Assembly (NCBI GenBank): GCA_934045905.1 | Contig: OW203763.1 | Span: 48,894,121 to 48,958,120, forward strand | Direction: 5' to 3' | Length of the DNA: 64,000 nt | Source: Leuctra nigra | Lineage: Eukaryota; Arthropoda; Insecta; Plecoptera; Leuctridae | Shown here: piece after piece, positions 33,306 through 44,709 of the stretch | Numbering within the stretch: the stretch's first letter is position 1 | Layout: every line of letters starts with the position of its first letter | Notes under the pieces: model-generated | Told to the model about the DNA's origin: nothing | Databases searched by the model: none | What the model saw: only the letters and a program-made list of their open reading frames with translations | Translations under genes and position numbers: made by a program

Positions 33306-33459
33306 TTACAAAGAATCATATACAGATCTGACAATCCAACAAAGAAATGACATACGAGTATGTATGGAAAAAAGTTTTCATCATAAAACCGTTGTTGAAA
33401 ATGGCTATACGTACTTTACAATATCTACCCTGCAGACATTGAATAACACTATATAGGTA

Positions 33460-33667
33460 CACTCGACAATTCATAAAACGGTATTTGAAAGAAATGGATT
33501 GTCTGAAAAAATGTGATAGCATCATCTGATGAAGTCTATACTTACTCGTCATCTACCTCTAGTAGGTGAGCTCTGATTTCATTGATAATAACAAGGATTG
33601 ATTGTCAATGAACCTGACCAGCAGCCAATCTGTTTCGTTCAAATACCGTTTTATTAATTGTCGAGTG
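33460..33667. mobile_element. mariner-type MITE, copy 2
   Basis: 208 bp with TIRs of about 43 bp beginning CACTCGACAATTCATAAAAC, bounded by TA (33458-33459 and 33668-33669). The centre is shared with 6223-6433 in opposite orientation. The ends differ in the first 10-12 bases, so these are two subfamilies. Confidence 0.8.
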
Positions 33668-35628
33668 TACATCAAGTAATTTTTTTTGTAATTTTATTTT
33701 TAGTGCTATTTCATATGGATATATGCTCATGATATTATTAATACACGATTCCCTGTTATAATAAACAAATTACAAAATAATTTTTATTTTGCACTCCGGG
33801 TGCCCTTAAAATGCGTATGTTTATTATTGCTAAATTGTAAAACACATGAAGATAACAATAAAATATATATTGTTTTGAAGTCGGGAGCAATTTTTTCCTA
33901 ATTTTACTGAATGTCACCGCAGTACCTACAATATGTCAGTTCGTTTATTTTTAATAGCATTTGTTGGGAAAAGTGTCTATTATGATATGTAATGCATACT
34001 ATTCTTTCCCACAAAGCATTTTCTCCGATCTTGTGCACTCTCATTATTGCGTAATAGTCAAATGATCTATCGGCAGTTTGCAAGTGACACTTACGGACCC
34101 AGCTATCATTTTATGTCAAATGATTATCCAATAAATTTTACTCTCCAATCATTTGTCTTTATGAATAATTTTTTTAAATCAATATTTTAGTAAGGATGCA
34201 CAAGAATTGAAGTTTTTTAAACATCTTTATTATATTATATACAATGTAAGTGATATTACAGTTTCTACAGTTAATAATTACAATTCCTGGCATACGTCAT
34301 CTCTCGTTAAATTAATTAATACTAAATAGTAATATTATTAATTTTTTTAATGGTACTTCAGAGGATTTTTCATACTAGAAATGATGTGATACATTAAAAA
34401 AAACTGCAACATGTTGTTTGTTTATATAATGAAGGAATCAGAATAAGGTAAGTAAGTATGAGCAAAGTATGATGAACATGAAATTAAGTGCCACTTAGGG
34501 AGCTAGATATGTATACAATTGAAACCGCCATTCTTTGTAAAGAACGACATGAGGCCAAACATTCAATAATAAAATCCTACATTTATGTGCTTTATGTCAA
34601 ATTGAATATAATTTTCACTTGATTTTGAATATGCTATTAGTGTTTTAAGAATTTCAACCGTTTAGTGTCTGGACGCTATTATCTGGACACAACTTTCCTC
34701 TAAACTTGTATTTTGGGCGTTAATATTACCGTAATCATAAAATATTCAATACATTTATAAAAAAAATTAAGTACCTAGTGCTATTTATTTCCAATTTAAT
34801 TAAAAAAATTATGAATAAAATTAAAAACATGAACAATTTTATGAAGAAAATAATTTTGCAAATGATAATGGATGGAAAGACACCGTTTTCAGATGGGCTG
34901 AAGTCCATTTCAATATTCTTGAAGTGAGCTCAGAGAACAGTATTTCTGACATCAACCAATCATTTGTAATGGTGACATGAGTTATTGTAAGAGAATACTT
35001 CAATATAACGTTATTTGTTAGCATCAGTGAAACGGTACTTGATAGAGCTTGATTACAATCCAAAATTGTGCACCGCAAAAATCAAACAAATTTACTTCCG
35101 CCCTACATCTGAGGAACGTATATAATGAAACCGTAGATACCATGTAATACATAGCATCACAAATGAAGAAAAGGTCGTGGGCATCAGGTCACGGTATCAA
35201 CGTAATGTATATATATAATATATTTTTTACGGCGCATACATTGTTTTTCTTCTTATTTTTACTTAGTACGAATACTCTGGTGTAAATTTGGAAACTTATA
35301 TGAAATTGTTTCTCCATAATAGGTATGATCAAATTGCTTTTCTTCGTTCCTCATTTGTTAACGTATTCTGTTAAGATTGGGTCATCAACGACGTCAAGTG
35401 TATTAACGACGCACACTCTGCTGACAAATATGGCTGTCGTTTTATATTTACGCATACCTCACTGGTGCACATTGGTCATGTTTTACATGACGGGACCCTC
35501 TAGTTATATAATAAGAACGTTATGTTAGTTAATTAGGCTACGAAACTATGTGATTGGTATATTTAAAATATATGCAATTTGTCAAACCTTGAAAATGACT
35601 GCGAATGTGACAAGTCTAATGGTGGTCG
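33668..35628. other. A+T-rich intergenic sequence, no gene seen
   Basis: Long runs of A/T with (TA)n near 35209-35223. Short frames at 34839-35078 and 35325-35528 have no recognisable motif or splice context. Confidence 0.45.
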
Positions 35629-35940
35629 TACAATTGGCACGATTAAAAATGATCGCTCAATAAATCTGATTGACATATTGTTAGATCGCACCATCAGAAG
35701 AATCCAAGCCATCTCCTTGACTCACTCTAGTCGGTGGTCTCTCATTTCAATGATAATATTGTTATGGAACATGACCAGCAGTCATTCAAATTTGTTCACG
35801 GATAATTTTTTATTTTGTCAAGTGTACCTACCTACCCATCAGAGACAGGAGATCGCTTGGATTGACTTTTGATGGTGCGATCTAAAATTTTTTAGTCGAT
35901 CAGATTATTTGACGATATATTTTTTATTTGGCTGAGTGTA
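35629..35940. repeat. Foldback/MITE with diverged inverted arms
   Basis: TAGATCGCACCATCA at 35682 pairs with the complement ending at 35884, and weaker pairing extends outward to 'gtacaatt' and 'gagtgtac'. The centre (35730-35790) resembles the centre of the mariner MITEs ('ggtctctcatttcaatgata'). It may be a distant relative. Confidence 0.5.
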
Positions 35941-36307
35941 CATGATAATGAAGAGCGTTTTCCCCACATCAAAGTGACTAATTACCACATTGTTGAGTAT
36001 TCATTGCGTTATTTTCACGCCTCAATGGGTTCAAGATAAAATTAGATAAATTGTTTTGTCTTTGTCTTTTCTCTTTTCTTTCCGAGCTCTTAATGTGTCT
36101 ACACTCTGCAGAAACCTCCGATCAAGCGTCCACGACGAACGAACGTCCCAATGCCAATGTAACACAGTTACAAATGATGATTGCCAAAGGGGATCAAACA
36201 AAAACCATCCAAATACGAGAATAATTTTATCTTTGCGCAAAATGTACGTTTTATTTATTGCTTGCGTGTTTTTCCCTTGCATTCAATAACGTACAAGTTA
36301 GATGTTG

Positions 36308-36588
36308 TACAAAAACAAAAACTTGTAAAAAGACTGCCAAGCACCTTCCCACCTACAACAATTGAGATCTAAAAGAAGGGCTAAGCAATAATATATTGTT
36401 TAAACATTTTCACACTTAAAATTCGTGAAATCGTTTTGCCCAGTTACTGCCGCCAAGCACAACACTATAAGCCTAACGTTGTGTCCAAATTTGAAGAATT
36501 AAATCTATGTAAACCATCATTGTAAACATCATTGTAAACTTTAACAAAATTATAAAAATTAAAAACAACTTAATAATAATCTTTAATC
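36308..36588 (+). repeat. Family U foldback, left arm only (U2)
   Basis: It begins TACAAAAACAAAAACTTGTA and follows U3 closely through the 'actgccaagcacc', 'gggctaagcaat' and 'ccgccaagcacaac' words. It stops at the poly-T end of the minus-strand LINE. The LINE may have inserted into U or truncated it. Confidence 0.7.
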
Positions 36589-36639
36589 CTTTTTTTTCCA
36601 AATTACAGTGGGTACAGGAGGTAAAATACAGGGGCATAA

Positions 36640-38570
36640 TTAATGAAACCGGCTGGCCGGGCCTGACGTTTCTTCTGTATTCTCTTCATCTACATCATCT
36701 TCTTCTCCATCTTCAACTTTTTCTACTCCTTCCTCCTCAACTTTTTCTACAAGTCTTCTCCATCTGTCCACGTCTTCCCACCACTTTTCATCTCTGATCT
36801 TCATCCACGACTCCCCTCTCTCTTCCACAGCCGCCACCACTCCATTCATCCACTTTGTTCTTGGTCTTCCCCTCTTTCTTTTCCCATCAATTGCTGCTCG
36901 ATCTGCCTCCCTCCTTGGAATTCTTTCCGGTGCCATTCCTTTCCATCGTCTATACCACCTCAACCTCTCTTTTCCCAGTTTGAAACCTAGAGCCTCCACT
37001 CCCAGATCTTTCCTTATCTTTGTACTTACCTTGTCAAGTTTTGTCAATCCTGCTAAACTTCTTAAAAACTTCATCTCTGCCCCTTGTAATTTCACTTCTT
37101 TCTTCCCTCCCATTGGCCAGGTTACTGCTGCATACGTTAAGATCGGTACGAAGTACATCTTGTACAGTAGTACCTTACTACGTGGCATCTACGTGGCATG
37201 TCTTCGTTCCACAACAGTTTCCTCACACTCTGATAAAACCCTTCAGCCATACACACCCTCCTCTCAATCTCCTTGTCCACCTTTCCATCCCTTGTCAGCA
37301 CACTTCCTAAGTACTTAAACTCATCTCTCTCTTCAAGCACATCTTCTTTCAGTTTTATACAGCACTTTGTCTTCTGTCTTCTCTCCATTACCATAGTTTC
37401 ACTCTTCTCTCTGCTAATCTCCAATCCATACCTTTCAGTAGCCATGTCCCATCTGGTAACCTTTTCCTGCAACTCTTCTTCTGTTTCACCCCAAACCATC
37501 ACATCATCTGCATATATGAATGTTCTTGTATCCCCTTTCTCATCAGGTTCTACCTCCCATAACAACTCGTCCACAACCACGTTAAACAACAGAGGTGACA
37601 ACCCTGTTTCCCTGTTTCAGCCCTTCTTTCACAACAAACCATTCCGATCTTCCAACTCCTGTTTCCACACAGCTCGTATTCATTTCATACAACTCTTTAT
37701 TCTCTTTACCAACCCCAAATCTACACCCTTATTTTCCAATCCTCTCCACACCTCTGCTCTTGGCATTCTGTCGTATGCCTTGACCAAATCAAGGAAAGCC
37801 ATTCTCATAGGTTCATCCTTCTCCCACCTACTCTCCATTATCTGCCTCATAGCAAATATCAAAATCCGTTGTTGACCGACCTCTTCTGAACCCATACTGT
37901 GTCTCCCTTAACTCCTTCTCTATCTTTTCTGCCAATCTCCTCTCGATAATTTTCTCATAAAGTTTGGCTGTGTGACACATTAGAGTTATACCGCGGTAAT
38001 TGCAGCATAGTTTCTTAACCCCTTTCTTAAATATTGGGATTATTAAACATTTACCCCAGTCTACAGGGACTTTATACTGTGACCAAGCTGCTGTAATCAC
38101 TCGACATAGCCACTCTATACCCTTCTTCCCTGATGCTTTCATCATCTCAACATTCACTTCATCTATTCCTGGAGCCTTTCCGTTCTTCATCTTCTTCAAC
38201 ATAACTTCCACTTCCACCCGTCCTGGCCCTTCTTCCTCTTCTTCATCTTCCTCTGTCACTCTCATTTCCACCTACCGGCACCTCTCACTTCTATCCCCTT
38301 TACCTGCCCCCCCCCCCCTTGCAACAACCCTTCAAAATAATTCTTCCAGAGTACTTTTATTTCCAATGAGTTATTTGTAATGTCACCATTCTGATTTTTC
38401 ATCAATGTCTGAATTTCTCCTGTCTGACGTTTTGACTTTATTAGATTGTACAACAATCTTTTATTTCCATCAAAATCTATTTCAAGCTTATCAGCAAATT
38501 CCACCATTGATAATTTCTTTTCCTCTTCTACTATAGCCTTTACCAATCTTTTGCGCTCTCGATGTTCCAT
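36640..38570 (-). pseudogene. LINE reverse transcriptase, frame-broken
   Basis: In order on the minus strand: a linker (38570-38262), NGKAPGIDEVN (about 38190), PIFKKG, NYRGITL, YGFRRGRSTTD (about 37900), AFLDLVKAYDRM (about 37790), LSPLLFNVV (about 37595), FIYADDVMVWG (about 37535), KYLGSVL (about 37315) and the C-terminal 'KRGRPRTKWMN' (about 36860). Two exact short tandem duplications break the frame: an 8-bp one (cctgtttc, 37603-37618) just after the QG block, and an 11-bp one (ctacgtggcat, 37178-37199). The enzyme would prime reverse transcription at a nicked target. Confidence 0.88.
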
Positions 38571-38877
38571 GAGGCTTTCTTCAGAACGAGTATTTTAATT
38601 CTTTTTCCATGCAAGTTTTTTCCTTCTCACCGCCTCTTTCACCCTTGCAAATCCACCACGGAGTCTCTTTCTTTTTCTTCTTTCTCGTAGCTCTACCACA
38701 AAGCTCTTCAGCTATCTCTACTAGCCCAATTTTTAATGAACACCATTCTTCTTCCACTCCACCAATTGGTCCATCTGGTACTCTTTCTGCTATCCTTTTT
38801 TCTGCTACTCTTCACGTGTAGATGCCTGCTGTATTTTCCAAGTCTTTATGCTGGTTGCTCTAGTCACTATAGTCTTC

Positions 38878-39732
38878 TTATGGCCTTCTACTTTTATTTT
38901 CGCTACTAGCAATCGATGCAACTGATGATAGAACTTCCACATCTTCCAGGAGCTTCACCATTTCTCCGCCGACACACACGTAATCAATTACCGATTCCCA
39001 TCTGTGATCTTCATCACCGTAACCATACCTTGTTATCTTGTGTGCTTTCCGTTTCTCAAACCATGTATTCGCTTTTCGCACAGATGATCTAGCACACCAT
39101 TCTAGCATCTTTGACCCTTCAAAGTTCCTTCTCCCCCATCCATGTGGCCCAACAATCAGCTCAAAACCATTCCTATCTGCACCCACCATGGCATTAAAGT
39201 CACCCATCACCCACACATCTCTTGTTTAAATGACCTCTTCCAGCTCTTCCCAGAAAAAGTCCTTCTCTTCCCTGGGTCTACCTGATTGAGGAGCATACAC
39301 CTCAACACATTCCATCATTCTTCTTCCCATTACGAATCTGAGTCTAATTAATCTGTCACTGTGAGCCTCTATCTCCAAGATGTTGTCAACATATCGAGGA
39401 CTCACAACAAAACCAACACCATTCTTCCCCTCTTCTCCACCAGACCATAATATCAACTTATAGTCGCCTCTTAACTTCTTTTCCCTTCTTCCCTTCCACT
39501 TTGTCTCACTCAGCCCTAACAGATCCAATTTTCGTTCTACCATCATATCTACTATTTCTTCAAGTTTATCTGTAAGTGTTACTATATTTAGTGTTCCCAC
39601 TTTCATTATTGGTCCTTTTTTCACATTCCAATTTCCTCTTTGTCTTCGCAATTTCCATTTCACTTCATTCTTTCTACCATCCAATGGCCCATTTTCCAAC
39701 ATTGTATATGACAAACCTTCTCCTTCCCTCAC
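38878..39732 (-). pseudogene. LINE endonuclease domain
   Basis: The frame 39732-39226 has GTLNIVTL, LSETKWKG (catalytic Glu) and APQSGRP. After a stop near 39226 the frame continues as MWVMGDFNAMVGADR (39216 on), with the GDFN motif, and then VIDYVCVGG near 38960. The final SDH is not preserved in frame (ASSENKSRR region), so the domain is damaged at its C-terminus. The family nicks target DNA to start insertion. Confidence 0.85.
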
Positions 39733-39856
39733 AGCGTTGTTCTCCGAACCAACCGACTCCGAAAAACCTGCTCTGTGTTCTTATCATTATGTACTGAATA
39801 GCGCACTCCTTCACAATCACCCAGACTTACTCTCTTTCCTTCTTTCATTGCAAACC

Positions 39857-40980
39857 TCAATCGCATTCCGTTCTTCTTCTGCCATGCAGCTCTATCCCGT
39901 TTAATCCTGGGATATAACCAATAACCATAAAGTGTCCTTCATTCTCTTCAATCTTGCTTCTTATATCGTCATTCAATAGCCTGCCCTCAATCGTTTGCAA
40001 TCCAATGATAACCACTCTCAGTTTCGAGCCAAACTTTTTCTTTGTGGCCACTACCAACTCTACAAGTTGTTGAGTCAATGAATCCTTATTTATCCCGCCA
40101 CTAACTTCCCTATTACCAACCTTAATGACAACTGTTTCAACATCTTGCATACAATCATCATAGAAGTTGTTCTCAATCCTCCAAGTTAGCTCTGCTATTC
40201 TTATTCCGGAATCAGGTCTTGCTCTGTTGTACTTTCCTCTTGTAAACTCACTTGCTTCTCTCCCTCCCACATCCCCTATCAACATTGTATAGGAATGTTT
40301 TTCCTTGGGTACATTTAATTTGTCTCCGCTAGCCTCTTGAGGACTATCTGCACCAGTAGATATTATTTCTCCTTGCACGTCATTGTATACAGTTTGGACT
40401 TGATCAATCATTGGCTTTGGTGAGATTCGTAAAAACAGATCAGATAATATTTCTGCCAAACTATCAATTCGGTGACTAACAACCACCGACTCTCTTTCAT
40501 ACTCTAACACTGTATTCTCATAATTCATTATCTGACTCTGTATTGTCAATAACTGATACGGAATATCAGAGTACTGATCTTGCAACATCAAATGAATATT
40601 GGCCACTTCAGACACTTTTGACTCCATTAGATTTTTCAAGTCCCTGTATACCTCGTCCAGAACACTTGATTGCCTCATCACATCTTGTTGAAGTCCATGA
40701 CTGGTTCCTGAAGCTAATTCATCCATTCCTCCCTTCGTCCCTTTTTTCATTTCCCACAAAATCATTGTTATTTGTGAATTAATACTCTCCTCCCTTTTGT
40801 TCTTCGAACGCTCTCTATTTTCCAATCTTCCTCATATTTTTTCCACCTAGCTTTCAACTCATCTGTTGATACAGCCTCTATCACCAGGTCCTTTCCATTT
40901 GTCTTGTCTCTTGTCCTTAACTTCCTCTGACTCATGTTTCCATATAAGGACCTTGACAAGTCACGAAAATCAAAACCCAC
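39857..40980 (-). pseudogene. LINE ORF1 with coiled-coil and esterase-like fold remnants
   Basis: The likely start is ATG at 40980. A frameshift near 40790-40825 separates the first 70 codons from a 322-codon frame. The N-terminal half (about residues 1-140 of the longer frame) is rich in charged heptad-like sequence. The second half has MLIGDVGGREASEF, VVIKVGNREV and VVIIGLQ in the order of blocks seen in SGNH/esterase-type LINE ORF1 proteins. The usual GDS and GTND are changed to GDV and GNRE. That reading is an inference. The role would be RNA binding or particle formation. Confidence 0.6.
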
Positions 40981-40997
40981 TACTCCGTGTCTGGTGA

Positions 40998-41188
40998 AAT
41001 AGACAATTTTAAATATTATCTCGGAGGCTCTGCTTTCTAAGAAAAATCATATGCAGTTTGATTTCCAGACACCTTAGTCCCTGTTTCAACAATAGGTAAA
41101 ACAGGGACTAAGGTGTCTGGAAATAATACTGCATATGATTTTTCTTAGAAAGCAGAGCCACCGAGATGATATTTAAAATGGTATATTT
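40998..41188. repeat. Large palindrome, arms of about 85 bp
   Basis: 'ctctgctttctaagaaaaat' (41027) to 'agtccctgttt' pairs almost perfectly with 41095-41180, with a loop of about 15 bases around 41085-41095. The outer arms (attttaaatat) also pair. It would form a long hairpin RNA. It abuts the 5' end of the minus-strand LINE. It could be a small foldback MITE. Confidence 0.8.
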
Positions 41189-41460
41189 AATTTTGTTTAT
41201 CACAAGAACCTTGGTAGGCCTAAGTAGCAAATTACTAATTGTGTTCAGGATCCTCTCAATCACATTTAATAGGCAAAGTTTTATACCCCAAAATGTTCCT
41301 CTTCTTTCTCCGTAGAACTACAATCAAAATTTCAGCGAAAAATATACCAGGTATCGGCACAAAATCAAATTAATTCACCAGTATTCATTTTATCATTTGA
41401 ACATTTATCGAAGAAGGTATCATCGCGTATACAAATTAAAAAAGAAAAAAACGATAAAAA

Positions 41461-41545
41461 AGTTTCGCCGGGTTCGGGAATCGAACCCGCTGTGCATGGG
41501 TCGAAGCAAGCTGCCGTAAGTATCTGAGCTACCTCGCCGACTGAT
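41461..41545 (-). repeat. tRNA-like sequence 1 (SINE head or tRNA relic)
   Basis: On the minus strand it has A-box-like GGTAGCTCAGATACTTACGG and B-box GGGTTCGATTCCC. The acceptor ends do not pair well, so a working tRNA is unlikely. Confidence 0.5.
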
Positions 41546-41687
41546 ATAGAAGCTGCTGTGTAGGTAGATGAAACGTCTCTACGCGTATATGTCGCACATC
41601 ATAGCTTCCTGTGCACGAAGGCAATCGGCGTGCCGCGATGGCGATGTTTCGTTCTATTGATGCATCCCACAGCATCCCGGGAAACAT

Positions 41688-42434
41688 TTCTCCAGGAAGG
41701 TATCATCGCTTATACAAATTAGAAAGGAATAATATGATAAAAAAAGGTTTTCCGGGACCAGGAATCGAACTTGATGTGCATCGGTAGAAACCAGTTGCCT
41801 TAGTAATTGAGCTATTCAGGCCGACGTACAGCGAAGCTCCTGTGTTGGTACATGAAGAGGAAGAGCGGAACGCTAAATATTGATAGTTTTCCACTTCCGG
41901 TTTGAAAATTTAATTTTTTCTTGAAGTGGAGTGTCTAGCAATACATTGTCTTTATTGTTGACAAATTTCAAAACTCTCGATGGACCCGTTTAATATTTAA
42001 ACTTTAAAATTTAAATAACTTCACTTCCGGTCAAAATTTTCCAGATTTAATTTCAAAGGGCACCGCTATAATTATGACTCTATGTCTCTGCCAAATTTCA
42101 ACTCTCTAGACCAAACCGTGCAACCTGTGGAGAGGGGCAAACAAACTGGCCGTGCCTAACTAACTAACAGCTAACATGAAAGTGTTTTTCATGCATGTTC
42201 AGGCCCAAATTTCACCCCGAAGGGATGATCGCAGCACAATGATATATGGTTAGGTGTTGTCAGGTGGGTTATAATACCCGATAACCATGGTTTTCCACTT
42301 TAATTTCTAACTGCATGGATGCAATGCGACACCTCGTTTCGACCACTTAAGCCGTTGCGGTATAAGTCTCTGGTAGTAAGCTCACACATTGTATTGGAGC
42401 TGTGCTTGGCAGCGTCGAGCTAACACCCGACTAG
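41688..42434 (+). mobile_element. Family V element, copy 1
   Basis: The right terminus is a hairpin GTCGAGCTAACACCCGAC followed by TAG (42431-42434). The body matches 44710-45300 in reverse, block by block ('gccaaatttcaactctctag', 'gataaccatggttttccact', 'ggcttaagtggt'). Two CACTTCCGG words are present. The left end carries tRNA-like sequence 2. The left border is uncertain. The interior is non-coding. Confidence 0.55.
41747..41824 (-). repeat. tRNA-like sequence 2, within V1
   Basis: On the minus strand it has A-box-like AATAGCTCAATTACTAAGG and B-box AAGTTCGATTCCT. It shares the downstream 'aaggtatcatcgc-tatacaa' tail (plus-strand reading) with tRNA-like 1, so the two are duplicated relatives about 290 bp apart. 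Confidence 0.45.
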
Positions 42435-43010
42435 ATTCAACCTACGGGAAAAGTACGTTTTTAATTAATCTAATAAACATGGAAGATAATAACCTACTAG
42501 CTAATCGACTATTGTCTGCAATGTAATTGATTTGAAGAGACATTCATCGATCGATGACATCGGTAGTAGCAGCAATAATGTAAAGTCATGGATATACAAA
42601 ACTGCTCTCTAGGCGATTATTTTAAATAGTTTACATTTAAAATTCTTAAAACTAATTTGAAAGTTCTGTCAGGGGCATTCTTCCTTAAATTTGAAATTCA
42701 CTGTTCTTACAATACCTCTTAGCCCACTTTTAGAAGCACTTAAAAAGTAAATCTGTTTTCTCTATTCACATTGCCGCTTGATAATGTAATATACCGTTAT
42801 CAGTATCTGAGTATTCATTGTAAAGAATGTTAATGACACGCTGATGGATATGACCTGTGTGCCTGTAGCAATCATCTTTCAGTCCACGGGTTCATACCCC
42901 GTTCTCCCGACATCGTCCTCGCTCCTGGTTCATATTATACACATACATGGATTAAAACGTACCTAGCCATTACTTTTGGCACCCTGCTTCTGAGTTATAG
43001 CAGTAGGTAT
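42435..43010. other. Unique sequence, no gene seen
   Basis: A possible decayed tRNA-like or repeat end at 42860-42905 ('gttcataccccgttctccc') is too weak to call. Otherwise nothing was recognised. Confidence 0.4.
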
Positions 43011-43130
43011 CCCAGAAAAAAACATTCCGTGTAAAAAAGGCAGCCAAGTCTCTTTACTTTAAAAAAATTCAACACCGAAAAGAAGTGATATCAAAAAAGG
43101 AGCCAAGTCAATGACATATCCAAATATTCA
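43011..43130 (+). repeat. Partial foldback X4 (one arm)
   Basis: CCCAGAAAAAAACATTCCGTG, then 'gcagccaagtctctt', 'gatatcaaaaaaggagccaa' and 'gtca': the X arm order. The centre and second arm are missing. Confidence 0.65.
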
Positions 43131-43439
43131 ATCGTATTTTTGAAATAAAAGAATAAACACCAAGAATCCAATGAATTTCAATATCCAATGATTATGACCT
43201 GTGTGGGTGTGTTTGAGTGGGTTTTGGGTGGAAGTGTGTGTGACCAAATTGTGTTGACCTATAGTTTTTAAGAAAATGTATTGGCCTTCCTAAAGTTTTA
43301 CAAAAAAAATATAATGTAAAATGGTTAGGTACCAACAGTAATTAGAAAATAATATTGGATCTCAAAAGATTTATTTAGATTGGGTTCCATAGTAATTAAA
43401 TGTTCACCAATAGTTATTCGAAAATACCTTGGCTCTCTA

Positions 43440-43865
43440 TAGTTTTTCAAATTACTATTGGAGACCAATAATTATTTCAAACAACTATTCGTTGTGAATA
43501 GTAAATTTTAATAAGGGTATAGTAAATTGAAAAAAGTATTCATTTTGTATAGTTTATTAAAATCACTATATTGTACTTATAGTATATTAAAAGAAAACTA
43601 TACAATTTATATAGTACATCGGAATAACTATATGAATTATATAGTCAATCGGAATCACTATATGAATTATATAGTAAATTTAAAAAATACTATTCATTTT
43701 ATATAGTTATTTTAAAAACAACAATTCTTTAATAGTAAAAGAGAAAAACTATACTATACTTAGAGTATATTTGAAGAAAACTTTACTATTTATATAGTAA
43801 ATCGTAGTAACTATATGAATATAGTAAATTAAAAATACTTTACATTTTATATAGTTCTCTTTCAT
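43440..43865. repeat. Degenerate A+T tandem array
   Basis: Diverged units of about 40-50 bp containing 'actatatgaattatatagta' and 'aaaatactattcattttata'. Many are locally palindromic. No gene is present. Confidence 0.65.
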
Positions 43866-44358
43866 AAGGGGCAACAAGCAAAATGTCCGTAAAATGTCAA
43901 TAACTTTTGGATTTAAACACAGATTTGTCTGAAAATTGTCAAAAACACAGATAATGTTGGTCCCAATGACCATGCAAAGTTTTAAGTTGATCGGTCAAAC
44001 GGTTCTAGTTAAAATTTCAAAAATAACAGTAAAGTTGGTTTTAAATTTTACCCAATGGGAGGATTTGGCTAAAACTTTGTATGATTGGGTATAATGTTAG
44101 TGGTAATGACTTGCCAAATTTCAAATTGATCAAACCAACCAATCGAAAGATTTATTTTTTTAATTTGAACCAATCAGGGGATTTCAAAAAAATTAGGGTC
44201 TGCAACGCCCGGAAATGGTCAGTACATGTGTGCAAAATTTCAGCTATGATCAAAGAAAAACTGTGACTTGTATATCGTCAGTAACAGAAAAAAAAACAAA
44301 AAAAAGAGGTCCTTGCCAATTTAAGAGCCAAAAGGAGACGCTCGCTTCGCTCGCTCAA
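43866..44358 (-). mobile_element. Helentron-like element H7, 3' truncated
   Basis: The 5' terminus on the minus strand (TTGAGCGAGCGAAGCGAGCG, plus-strand end at 44358) is intact. The body follows H1-like sequence to 'aaaatgtccgtaaaatgtca' and then stops at the A+T array. No CTAG hairpin end is present. Confidence 0.65.
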
Positions 44359-44709
44359 TTAGGTATTGTCATTTCTTATAGGTCGTAGTTCTATTCGAAT
44401 ATAGAATTATTCCATGATATAACGATATTGCAGATCACGATAGTTACATAATCGATTTATTACAAAGCATATTATTTTGATTCAACTCATAAACCATGAT
44501 ATAAAATATACTAGGAAAACGCTCAGTGTAACGCGTTGATGAGCGAGCACGGGTAAGGGCAAATTCTCGAACCGGAAATGCGTACACAACGCACAGAAAA
44601 CATACAACCATATTGAATTGATTATGATATCAACTTAAAAGTATATGCTTTCATCGAAACTTTAAAATAGCATCTAAGCACCTGGTTCATAAAGCAAATC
44701 AGAATCAAT

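Larger units (their letters stand above)
36589..40985 (-). mobile_element. LINE with ORF1, endonuclease and RT, minus strand
   Basis: The 3' end is an A-run (plus-strand T-run at about 36589-36598). Reading leftwards from 40980 there are an ORF1, an apurinic-type endonuclease and an RT with an intact YADD box, in the order expected of a complete LINE. The protein style of the endonuclease and of the 'KRGRPRTKW' tail resembles RTE-like elements, but the clade is tentative. All frames are interrupted. Confidence 0.85.

Noticed and set aside
37273..37875. 200-codon plus-strand frame, Ser/Thr/Phe-rich
   Set aside because: It is the antisense shadow of the minus-strand LINE reverse transcriptase.
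41461..41824. Functional tRNA genes
   Set aside because: The A-box and B-box words are good, but the acceptor and anticodon stems do not fold into a standard cloverleaf by eye. tRNA-like or SINE is safer.
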